Made by a program: the position numbers and the translations under genes. The notes beneath the pieces are model-generated. The model saw nothing but the letters and a program-made list of their open reading frames with translations. It was not told the DNA's origin and ran no database searches. Shown here one piece after another: positions 48,701 through 60,700 of a DNA stretch of 64,000 bases. Position 1 is the first letter of the stretch. Each line of letters begins with the position of its first letter. The stretch lies in assembly GCF_048773025.1 (NCBI RefSeq), contig NC_133541.1, positions 113,119,912 to 113,183,911 on the forward strand, read 5' to 3'. This DNA is from Camelus bactrianus. Its lineage: Eukaryota > Chordata > Mammalia > Artiodactyla > Camelidae.

Positions 48701-51700
48701 CACATGTCCTGGCTTATTTTAACATAATTACTATATTTCATTGTAAAAGTGGGTGATTGTGTTTCTTTCGTAGGCAAAAGACCACACACACACACACACA
48801 CACAACTGGTGGAAAGGAGACCAGGACGCTCCGCATGGCTCCCTGGTGAAACTTTGCTCTAGCCCTAGCTCTGAAGTCAGTTATCCCTCCCAGTGCCTCA
48901 TTTGCTTCTTCTGTTAAATGGGTGTTGTAACACCCTCAACAACTTTGCCCCATAGACGGACAAACATTGGTTCTTGAGGGAGGGGGAGAGGAAGAGTGAA
49001 CAAAGCTTGCATGTCACAATGGTCTGCTGCCTTCCAAATCCCAGCTCTACCTAACCAACTCTTATTTCTCAGTATTTAATTTCTCCTATGGAGAATTTAA
49101 ATATTCTATTTCTCTCCACGGGACAACAATTTTAAGACAAATAAAGAAGAGCAAAGTTAAGAACCAAGGAAATTAGGTGAAATTAAAATCACGTGGCACA
49201 TGGGGGGGCTCCAGGCAGTTTGGCTCAAGAATACTCCCAGAGGCACAATTCTTAAGTGACTTACTTCTGACAAGCAAGACAATCAAAATCGTGACCAATA
49301 ACACTATGGCGGCAATACAGAGTCCAATGTAGATTCCCTTATTGTTGGTCCTCCATGGACTTTGTACCGTCACTGCAGGCTAAGGAAACATCGGCAGATC
49401 AAACAAACAGCTTGTTAGAATTATGGGCAGAAAACATTTCCTAAAATAATGTACCCAGACACATTTACCTTTATTGGCCCTTGGCTACATCTAGATTATG
49501 AGGGACAAGACCCAGTGACCTGAGGTTATAACCATGTGGTGAAATTCTAAGACAATTAAAAATTCAAAATGTTTTTGGGGTTGGTGGAAATGTATTATAG
49601 CTTGGGGTGGTATTTATCTAAGTATATACCTTTGTCAAAATGCAAACTCTGCGATTCAAACGAGTGTGCTTTATTATATGTAAGTTACACATATGTTTTT
49701 AAAATTAATAAGCTATTTCCATAAGTAATCTTCTTATGATATTAAAAAAGAAAACAACAATCTTTATTCACATATAAGTTGATGTGGTGGCGTTATCTGA
49801 TGTTACTTGAATGTGCTCAATTATGGAATTTAGCCCTTGATTACAAAACTTTTTTTTTTTTTTAGCTAGAATTCGAGAGTTTATGTCTTTATAAATGGAC
49901 TGGAAAGTAGCTGCTCATAGACATGGCTCTGATTAACAATTAAAATGCTGTGCAATTGGATAGAAGTACAGAATTTTGTTTAAATCTCCTAGTGCAGTTC
50001 AAAAGGGATCACCCCCTCCTGGAATAAGCCTGAAATACGCTCGACCCCTCTACATAGTTTACCTCTAATCCTTAAGAGGTCCCACAGGGCAGATATTTTA
50101 ACAGAAAGAAAGCAGAAGATCAGAGAAAAGGATCGAGTCCCAAGTCTCTTCCTGAATAAGAGTTTAATCTCTGGAGTCAGAATCCTAGCTCTTTTACTTA
50201 GTTGCTGTGTGACCCTAGACAAGTTATTTAGCCTCTCTGTTTCTGGCTATCAAATGCAGATTAAATACAATTCTTGGGAAAGGTGCTTTTAGGCACTTCC
50301 TGATAAACACTACAAGGATACAGAGGCATTTTAGCATCTGAGGTGTCCTTAAGTAAAGGGGGAACAACCAGTGTCTTAGGAGGGGAAAAGCTGTTTACTA
50401 TCTTACTTGTGGGGAGTAAAGTAGATGGAACATCGGGTTAAAAAGGGAAGCAGGCTTTGCTTCCTTTTTTAAAATATTATGTTACATAAAAACTGCATGT
50501 TCATTTTAGAATGTGCAGCTAAGCATAAAGAAAGGAAAACAAAAATCCACCATAATCCTAACATCCAGAAACAGCCACTATTACCATTTTTCATTACATA
50601 CTCTTCTAGAATTTTATCCTTCTAGTGTTTTTCTTAACAGAAACAATGACTATATTCAATATATAGACTACAGTATATACACCGTTTGACAAGTTAGTTT
50701 ATCAGTTGTTGATCAATGCTGACTTAACACTAAATGCGCGGCAGTGATGGCATTCTTCATGGTAGTAAGTGGGCATGCCTTGCTAAGTAATTAATCCCTT
50801 ATTATTGAACATTTAGGTTGTTCACAACATCTTCATTATTATAAACAGCAGCGATGAACATTTTTTTTTCTCATACTTCTTCACGTATTTGTTCAATTCT
50901 CTCCTTAAAACGGAGTTCAGGAAGTTGACCTACTGGGTCAGAATATATGCTGCTTGGTTTCAAGACACCTGGGAGACATCTTGGCATCTTCGGAGTCAAG
51001 ACACAGAAAGCCCACAATTTTGCTACCGACTGTGGTGAACTTGCTTCTAAATTGCTTCTACTTGTTGCTAAACATAGTTGTCCTACAGGTAACTGAGGTC
51101 AAGAACAATCTTACCATTCAGAATGTTTTTTTTTCAATCTAGCATAAATCTGACTGCACAGTAATAGAATAATCATTTGGAATAATAGAATAATCATGGT
51201 GGCAGCTCTGCGATTTAACAGGCATATACAAACTCAGCCCGTGTCCATCAGCTCAACCAGTGCCCGTACCAGGAGAGTTGCTAAAATCTTTAACATCATT
51301 CCCATGTTGTGGTGTTGCTGTCACTAAGGTATGTGGCCTAAGGCCATTTGGCCTTACTCTAGATAACCCTGCTTTGCCTGAGCTTGAATTTCTCTTACAG
51401 TGACCATGCTGTAATTTCTCACCGCTTGCAATCAGGATTACGCTCATACTTAAAATTCTTTTTGTTTGTGGCTTCAAAGAGCGAGTTGCACATAGTAAAA
51501 GGAAAGTTCTTCCTCCCAAAGGGAATCAAGAGAAAAGGTTCCACTGATGAATTTTTCTAGCTTATTTCCAAAGATGAGACTTGGATGAACATCATGAGAC
51601 TGGGGCCCCTTAGATTTTCCTCAAGCAAACCATAGGAAAAGCATGAGAACGTCTTACAGAATCACGAAGTTGTTCAAGACATCAGGATCTTAGTAAGTCT

Positions 51701-54700
51701 TCAGAGAGGGAGGTTTATGCATATAAAGATAGTGTTGGCCTAAAAATTTTTATGTAGAAAAAAGATGTGAGGGGGCCTATGTCTAAGCAAACACACTTTC
51801 ATTTATGTAATATTTTTATCTGGGGGGGGGCCTCCACTCCACTCCATCAATTTGCAGCATGTTATTTCCCTAATGATGACTGAAGTCACCGTTGGTATGT
51901 AAACTCGTGCTCTTTGAATTAATGCATTCTTTTTTTTCCTAATTTTTGGCCAGGAGAAAGCCTGAAGTGTGTGTGCATGCACATGTGTGCGTGCGTGAGT
52001 GTAAAGTACCACTTATTAGGTATTTTTAATAAACTGGTGCATCTATACAGATTTTTTAAATTAACTAAAGCATCCTTATTTAAGAGTCAAATTCTTTTCT
52101 CCCCCCCCTTTTTTTTTTAATTAGAAAGAATCTGTCTGTAGATTAGTTTTAACAGTAATAATCTCTAAATGTAACATGCTTCCAGGGAGACATGCAAGGA
52201 ATATGCTTACACTTTGGTTGTTAGGCTGAAGGGCACCTGAAGACTTGGTCACAGTGTCATTCCCATCTGTAAAACAAGAGGGACAATTAAGCAAAAAATA
52301 TTGACTTTTCACTGAAAACACTATATAGATTCACATTGCTTTCTGGTAATGAATGAAAAGTTGAATAATACTACAGCCAAATGCTGGAGGCATTGCAAGA
52401 GTTACACCAAATTATGAACATTTATTAACTTAACCAGTAAGGCTGTGTTTCTTAACCATTTTGTCAAAGACCTTTTGACAACAAGACCCCTTTTTTCTTC
52501 TTTATTGAAAAATACATGTACACACAAAGGTTTACCTACAATTTTAGGAGTGACAGTGGCCCATTCTCAGGACCAGTGTAAAAATTCCCATCTAAAGTTA
52601 GGTAATCAACATTTTCACGACAGTTAAAAAACTGCCAATGAGTGCTCAGATGCCAAACGCACATCCAAAGATCGGAACCATCCTATTTGAAATGGACATT
52701 ACGTTGGTTTTGCATTCCAAATGTGAGTAAAATGTACTAAGGTATCTAAAAATGTGGCCTACAACCCCGACATTATACGCCAGCTGCCTAGACGTTGATC
52801 CAGAAGTACTTTGTAAAACAGCTGTTAATCAGCCCCAAGACCAATATATCTTACACTACCTAAAACCCATCTATAAGTGGATATCACGCCTGAAAGTTTT
52901 GAATGTCCAAATTTTAATAGGGCTTTTAAATATCTCTTTTGTCACACAGAACATAGACTGTTGGCCCACCTAAGCAACCATAGGTCAAACACGGGATTCT
53001 CTTTTTGCTGAGTATCTAGCACACACTAAGCACTCTACATCCTTACAATTTTTTGAATCTATTTTATAGATGAGGAAACAGACCTGAAGTGGTTAAACGA
53101 GTTTCCAGCCCCAGTAAAGGACAAGAACCTCAGCTCAGGGCCCCACACGCATTCCACTCCCATCAGGGGAAGATACTACGGGTCTGGGAAACTCCCTGAC
53201 TACTGACTGTAGAACCTCAGGGGCAATGAAAGTGCACTAACCATACCCCCCAACCTTTACATTACTGCACCTGCATTTTATTCATTCTGACACTACTCCT
53301 TAGAGAGCCATGGACAATACCTACAGTAGATCGTCATTCTAAGTGAAGTAAGCCAGAAAGAGAAAGAAAAATACCATATGATAGCACTCATATGTGGAAT
53401 CTAAAAAAAAAAAAAAAAAATGAAAAAAGGACACTATGAACTCAACTACAAAACAGAAACAGATTCACAGACATAGTAAACAATCGTATGGTTACCAGGG
53501 AAAGGGGGTGGGAAGGGATAAATTTGGGAGTTTGAGATTTGCAAATGTTACCCTTTATATATAAATATAGATTTAAAAAACAAATTTATTCTGCAAAGTG
53601 CAGGGAACTATATTCAATATCTTGTAATAACCTTTAATGAAAAAATATGAAAATGAATATATGTATGTATATGCATGACTGGGACATTGTGCTGTACACC
53701 AGAAATTGACACATTGTAACTGTCAATTAAAAAAAAAAAGACAATATCTACAGTCTAGGCTCTGTTTATGATTTGTGTTATAACCTTAAGTAAGTCCTTC
53801 GGGTATTGAATGGGTGACGTAAAACCAGCATGGACTTGAATCACATAAAATTTGAGTTCAGTGCTGATCTTGTCCCTTGGCAATATGACCTTGATCAAGG
53901 TCCTTCGCATACACATTTATGTGTGTGTGTGTGTGTATATATTTATAAAAATATATATATATTTATACTTATAGCTGGGGCAACCTTGAACTATAAGATG
54001 TTGATAGCACCCGTCTCGTCAAGTTGTCACATTAGATGGTGCAGGTAAAGCACTTAGCACCATATTAGACAAATATCAGAGCTATTACTAATCTTTGAGG
54101 GAGCAGTGGGGGAGGGACGCCGTGCAATGCACTTTGCAAACATCATGGCCCTCATCCCTCACAAACATCCTGTAAGGAACACACCACGACTTGCCCACAG
54201 GCACGCAGCTAGTAACTGGCAGTTGAACTGGAAGCTGTCTGTCTCCAAAGCTGAACTATAGGGTACCCCCCGCCACAGTCTGGCAATGGCAATAAACAAG
54301 GCCTGCCCCAAAAGAATTAAATGAGATAATGTATGAGTTTGCTGCACATCTATCCGTCAAAAGGTGGGTGGCAGGCAAGATGACGACCAAAATTCCTTCC
54401 AGAGTAATGTTCTTTGCTTCTGGGAGGCTTTAGCTCACTGAAGTCTGGCTCGGGCACAGTAAGCATTTGGCCGGAGAGCCTCAGAGACCCTGCCAAGACG
54501 GCAGAAGTCCCTTAAGTCGTGGGGACGCAGCTGCTCCAACGTCTGTTCCACTCTGGGAAGCTCTACCTTGACTAGGTTTTAGGGACATATTTTAGAGAAC
54601 GATTGCCCACTCCTCCTGTCTTCCTCCTCACAGCCTCAGAGGGTGGGGTGCAGCTGCTCCTCCTGCTGTTACCTTGTATTTTTATCCACTTTCACTTTGC

Positions 54701-57700
54701 TTTTGTGCCCGGAAACAGTTCCCACTAAGGATTCCACTTTCAAAACCAAATGTCCCCATTAACTAATCCCAATCGAACTGGCCCCTCTCTGAGTCTCAAT
54801 GCAGGTCCATTTTACATCAGCCAGCTTCCAGGAATGACTGGCAGAAGGTCCGCCCTACTGGGGGTCCCCTACCAAGTGGCACCTCCTGAGTACAGTGAGT
54901 CATACCCACGAGGAGTCTTGCAAAACGTGACTTTGTCTGGATGCAGCACAGACACAAGGACGCAGAAGCCAGCTCAGCACTAAAAAGGGGTTTCGTGTGT
55001 GGCGCTCCCCCAGTTTACCGCCACGGGTAATGGAGTTATCTGGGAGAGATGACAGGATTCAGCATCACCTGTCTCCACCACAGGAAAGACAGGCCAATCT
55101 TGTATTTCAAAGGAATATGGGACCTGCCCAGACTGAGGAGAGCGGGGAAGACTTTTTGGAGAGGAAAAGCAGAATCTCAGAGGGACATGCCTCTTCGGAG
55201 CCTGGGTGGGCATCCTCAACCCAGCTCAAAGTGTCCGTGTGAAATGAAAGCTCAATACGACAGCAAGGGGGCGCCTCCTGGGTGTATTTAGGGTCTGGGG
55301 CTTAGAGGAAGCATAAATACAGGTGATCAGTTTGGTCCAGACCAACTTAATTTGGATTTAATTGTTATAAGGTGCTGGCCCAAGGGAGCAAGCCCAGTAA
55401 TAAGTTTAAAGTCAAGTCTAGTTCATTTAATTGAGAAAAATGTGGATGTGCACATGGACATCCCCAAATCGTACAAGCTACCCGCACCAGCCAGGGGTAT
55501 GTATCTCTGGACATTCTAAGTAATAGTCCTATTTGCCACTATATCTATCACTTACCCCCTTTTACCTGTGTCCCAAGCTCTTTATCTCATTTAATCCTGG
55601 CAAGAATCCTACAAGATCAGCAACATTCCATCCATTTTACAAATGATAAAAAGAGATTCAGAGAGGATAAGACATTTGTTCAAGTCACATAGCTGGTCGG
55701 AGTAGTCAGGGTCAGCACTTAAGTCAGATCTATCTTATTCCAGAATGCATGCTCTTAACAGGGTGCCAATGATGATGAGAGTTTTTGTTTGTTTTTGTTT
55801 TGTTGAGGTAATTAGCTTTATATATATTTTAATGGAGGTACTGGGGATTGAACCCAGGACCTCGTGCATGCTAAGCATGGCACTCTACCACTAAGCTATC
55901 CCCTCCCCTGATGATCCTAGGTGTTCAGGAGAGAAACTAAAGTTACCTGTTGGGCATGAGTTCAGTGCTCCCACAACTTTATATCCAATCCGTCCATGAA
56001 TATTTTAGGCAACTAGTGTGTACAAGGTGCACAGAGCACAGAGAGGGAGTGGAGGTAAAGGTAAATGTCCCTGCCCTGGATCTGCTCCAGTGTTCACTTC
56101 CTTCTTATACTGTAAAGTTCAACTCTAAACACAAACTCTTTCGGAAACTATCAGGGTAAGTACCAGAGTCAATGAATACTATCCCCAAGGAGGCCACACA
56201 GACACAGAGACCAGCACTTTCCTTCTGAACCTCTGCTTTAAACAAAGTCAGTAACTTAGACTTGGTCACCAAACCACATGCTTTAATCCACCTTTGCGGG
56301 CACAGACTAAATATGAAGAAGCTAAATCAGTAAGAAGAAAGTTAACAGATTCTCTAGAACAAAGCTGTTTCCCTAACAAACTTTTATGGCTCCAAAATTC
56401 CACTTTTAACCTTAAAGCCGTCTCTTCCAAACTCGGTTCATAGCCCAGTCCTTCAGATCCCTCCTAGTTAAATATACACATGGTGCAGTGGGAGTCAAGG
56501 GAAATCAGTATGTTCCATCAGATATTTTTTAGCTAAGAGGTTGTGACATCTCTGTTACTCCTCAGAATCCAGAGCTACCTCAAAGTTCCAAAGGCATTGG
56601 AGTCTTTGAGAATCTTCACTAAAAAGTTTTATTTTCAATCTTAAAAATAGAAAATTTGAACCCAAACTTGTTCTCAGAATGGAAAGTTATTTTCCTATCT
56701 GTAAGTCCAATTATTCTCCATTTGCGTTAAACCTAAACTTTCATCTATCGGAAATTTGAAGTATGAACTGAATAGCCTGAACTGAAAAAAACAAACGTGT
56801 GTATTTGAAGTCCCATAAGTCCTTAAATTCGATATTTACTTTTTCATTGGTATAAATAACGTTTCTGTGCTATGTTACTAAATTAAAGGATGCTAGAAGC
56901 AAAACTGTGTAAGTCACTGACACCCTGAAAAGTCAGGGTAATTGTACAGTGGCCTTTCCAGCGAGGATGTCAGAATAGGACAAATTCATCCAAACATAAA
57001 CTCTGTGTTCAGTATAGAAGATAGCACAGGTCCAAAATTCAAATTAATGGAGACAATCCAGACTCAACCACTTTCTATTTGTATGACTGTCAACATTGAG
57101 CTTAGACTCTGTGCCTCGATCACCATAGGTATAAAGTAGCAATGAATCACACCCCAGTGCATATGGGTGTCCTAAGAATTAAGTGACATAATACTTGTAA
57201 AGCACTTAACTTGGTTCCTGACACAGAAAACAGAGTAAACACTAACCTTACTGAAATCTCATCCTCAAGTGTTGGGTTAGACTTGAGAAGGGATTAAATG
57301 ACTGCTACTCAGAGCTCCTTGTGTGGACAGAATCTCATTCATCTGTCCCTGTATTCTGGCATTCCCTATTTTTTCTTCATAACGCTGTGGGCCAAATCCA
57401 CACCATTCTCCTTAGATGGCTGAGACCAATGAGCTGGACTTTTTTTTTTTTTTTTTTTTTTTTTGCTACTATTGAATTCCTTTGAGAATCTGACAAAAAG
57501 CTATTGTTACCCCCTCACTCTTAAAATGCTTACATGTACAAAAGATGAATATAATATGGGACAGGGCTTCACAGAGATTGGAACCCAGGTAATAACCCTT
57601 CCCCTCGATTCTAATTCTGCTTTACACAAGGCCCTGGATGGTCTACACCCTCTCAGTAAAAGCCCCCTGGGCTCAGAAGCACGTCTGTTTACCTGGCTGG

Positions 57701-60700
57701 GGTTTCTTTGTGGGTCTTGGCTTTGGACGGGCGGTGGTGTTGGCCCAAGTTGTTGTAGCTGTCATTGGAGGCCTGGTAGGTGGACCTAGAAATCAACAGG
57801 AAAGCAAGGAGTCAAGCAGCAAGAAACAAGCGCTTGTGCTGGGCTTCGCTCTCAAAATGCTTGTGTGTACAAAAGATGAATACAATGGGGGACAGGGCTT
57901 CACAGATTCTATGAAGCCACATTTGGAACCCAGGTAACAACCCTTCCCCTAGATTGTATCTCTGCCTTAACACAAGGCCCTGGATGGTCTACACCCTCTC
58001 AGTAAAAGCTCTCTAGACTCAGAAACATAACTGTTTACCTGGCTGGGGTTTCTTTGTGGGTCCTGGCTTTGGATGAGCGGTGGTAGTTGGCCTAGTTCTC
58101 TTGGTGGTGACAGTTGGCCTGGTTCTCTTGGTGGTGACAGTTGGCCTGGTTCTCTTGGTGGTGACAGTTGGCCTGGTTCTCTTGGTGGTGACAGTTGGCC
58201 AGGTTCTCTTGGTGGTGACAGTTGGCCTGGTTCTCTTGGTGGTGACAGTTGGCCAGGTTCTCTTGGTGGTGACAGTTGGCCAGGTTCTCTTGGTGGTGAC
58301 AGTTGGCCAAGTTCTCTTGGTGGTGACAGTTGGCCAAGTTCTCTTGGTGGTGACAGTTGGCCTGGTTCTCTTGGTGGTGACAGTTGGCCTGGTTCTCTTG
58401 GTGGTGACAGTTGGCCTGGTTCTCTTGGTGGTGACAGTTGGCCTGGTTCTCTTGGTGGTGACAGTTGGCCTGGTTCTCTTGGTTGTGGTAGTTGGCCTAG
58501 TTGTCTTGGTGGTGGTGGTTGGCCAGGTTCTCTTGGTGGTGATAGTTGGCCTAGTTGTCTTGGTGGTGGTAGTTGGCCAAGTTGTCATAGTTTTGATAGT
58601 TGCCCTTAGAGGAGCTAGAAATCAACATGAAAGCAAGGATTAATCAAGCAGCAGGAAACAAGAGCCTTGAGCTGGGCTTGTACAGCCACACCACCAAGGA
58701 GACTGCCCCCAGGCAGAACTGGGCACTTGTCTTCCATGAACTTGAGTTCTTGACATTGGTCAACTAGAATCTGTGACTGAAGAGAGCTTGAAGACGTGTT
58801 CAGTACAAAGAAACAGCTGAATCGAAAGGATTATATTTGGGAAGGTTTACAGGTAAAAAATTGTACCTGGGATTTGTAATGAAGTATTTTGAAAAGACTA
58901 GGCATGCCTATCAGATTGACATATCTTCATACATATCCGTGAGGTAGAGGAAAATGTCTAGAGTCTGAAGCTGTCCTTGTCCTGTCAGTGGTGTATGACT
59001 AAGAGCTAAGTAGTGGTTCCCAAGAGCCAGAGTGTTTACCAAATAAACAGCATTCAGTTCAGTCAGTCTGAAGAGTACCCTCCCAACAGACCTGCACTGT
59101 AGATGAGGGCTAACTCACACCATGAGCATATGGTAGATAACACAGATGATTTACACATTTAGTTAGAAGGTGGACTAGACCCTTTAAATTCCCCTCCAAA
59201 CTAAGGGCTGACAATAACAACAGGCAATGACTTTGACTCTCCAGAGTCAGAGGTGGTGGAGGGTTCCAGACCACTTAACTGAAATCCTCAGAGCCATCCA
59301 GAGAAAGAACTGAAATGAGAATGAAGCCTGGCACAAAAGCAGATCATTGAAGGACCAAATTAAGAATGTGTACTTTTCCCTCACCAGGCACCTTTTTATC
59401 CCCACAAGAAGTATCCTTAAATTTCAACTCTACTAACTAGAAACTAGAAACTCAAGTCTCTTGGATAGGGGACAACTGGTTTGAAAACTCTCCTGAGGGA
59501 TTCAAGTGAAGTTAATTTGGGAAACAGCTAATTTTTGCCTTAAAGAAAAGAAATGTTTTTTTCAACAAATATTTGTGGGTGCCAATTATGTATGAGGCAT
59601 TAGTAAAAGTTTTAGGCTTCACGGTCCTGTGATCTTGGTAGTAATTGCTCAGCTCTGTCACTGTGGAGGAAGAGGAAGCAGCCATGGACAATAGATTAAT
59701 GAATGGGTGTGGCTGTGTTCCAATAAAACTTTATTTACAGAACTCTTGGTGAGCCTCTTTTAGAATCTTATCTGGCCCTGGGGCTACCGTTTGCTGACCA
59801 GTGTAATCAGAGGCTTTTAAGAAGAGTGTAATCCAATCTCCTTCCTTCAGTTTAAAAATCTGAATCTAGAGGTAAAAAGTAAGCAAGCAAGAAATCTGAT
59901 CAAAGGATGATAGTGGAAACAAAGAAAAGGAAACTTAATTGGCTTGATTTACTAACATGTCTTCCTTACTGGTAAATATATCCTGAGGAAGAAGCTAGGA
60001 AACTAAGGGTAGAAGGAGCTGATGAGGAAAAATAGGAGGTTGAAAAGTAAGCTCATTCTGTGAAAAGTGCAAGAAAACTTAAGCAAAGAATTGGCTTGGA
60101 GGCCGAGAGTCACCTTGGTTTGGTTATGGGACCATTTCCCACTGGATGGAGCGGTGGCTTTATAAATAGCCACCAATTAAAGAATTTCTAAGCACTATAA
60201 AAGTCCCCAACTAATTTCCTTCTATGTCATTTAAAAAAAATATTCAGTCAGACCAATAATATAATTTCACGACTCCAAAAATGTTGTAATTGTAATCTCT
60301 TCAGCCCACACTGCCTCCTCACACCTGTCTACAGCACACGATATCGCCAGCCTCTTTCGGCATCCTTAAATTGCCTCCTAGATACAGTTTCCCCAGAGTT
60401 AGCCATTCTCTCTGTCAGAATTCACCTTATTGGTTGTGTCTTCATAAAGGACACAAGCCAATTACAAAAGTTGGGAGGTTGCAATATGAGGTTCATTTTA
60501 ATTAAAAAAGACAGAGCTTATGAAGGCCATAGGTATTGGGTTCTACTGTCAACGTAAGACCTTAGAGAGGGGAGATTCATTAGGAAAGAGCACCAGAAAC
60601 CAGGAAATCCTGAAGAACCTACTCCTTTCACTAAATGGTAAGAAAAATTAGGATGTCTACCTCAAGACGGAAAAATGTAAACTTCCCAGATTTGGGGGTT

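Larger units (their letters stand above)
52267..57692. other. HAVCR1 intron between mucin and stalk exons
   Basis: Contains an L1 insertion (53313-53754), MIR pieces (about 53000-53120, 55590-55770, 57050-57250), a camelid SINE (55780-55910) and a poly-T run (57439-57464). The human exon ending in LYSYTT should lie here but no clear match was seen. A weak substitute candidate is at about 55065-55230. Confidence 0.6.
57516..58680. repeat. tandem segmental duplication covering the HAVCR1 mucin exon
   Basis: Copy 1 about 57516-57847 and copy 2 about 57848-58680 align throughout: 'aaaatgctt..tgtacaaaagatgaat', 'gggacagggcttcacag', 'ggaacccaggtaa', 'ggccctggatggtctacacc', exon end, and 'ctagaaatcaaca.gaaagcaagga'. 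Copy 2 is about 500 bp longer, which equals the extra repeat units of exon A. Confidence 0.9.

Noticed and set aside
54980-55291. Plus-strand frames of 80-81 codons
   Set aside because: No recognisable product; only the minus-strand stretch with a phase-compatible donor is worth testing.
58067-58579. Regular direct repeats resembling a CRISPR array
   Set aside because: There are no unique spacers between units; it is a tandem coding minisatellite in a mammalian gene.
58073-58643. Long plus-strand open frames of 178 and 187 codons with Gly/Ser/Trp or Val/Leu repeats
   Set aside because: They are antisense readings of the 27-bp HAVCR1 array, whose unit lacks stops in several frames; the minus frame fits the splice sites and protein family.
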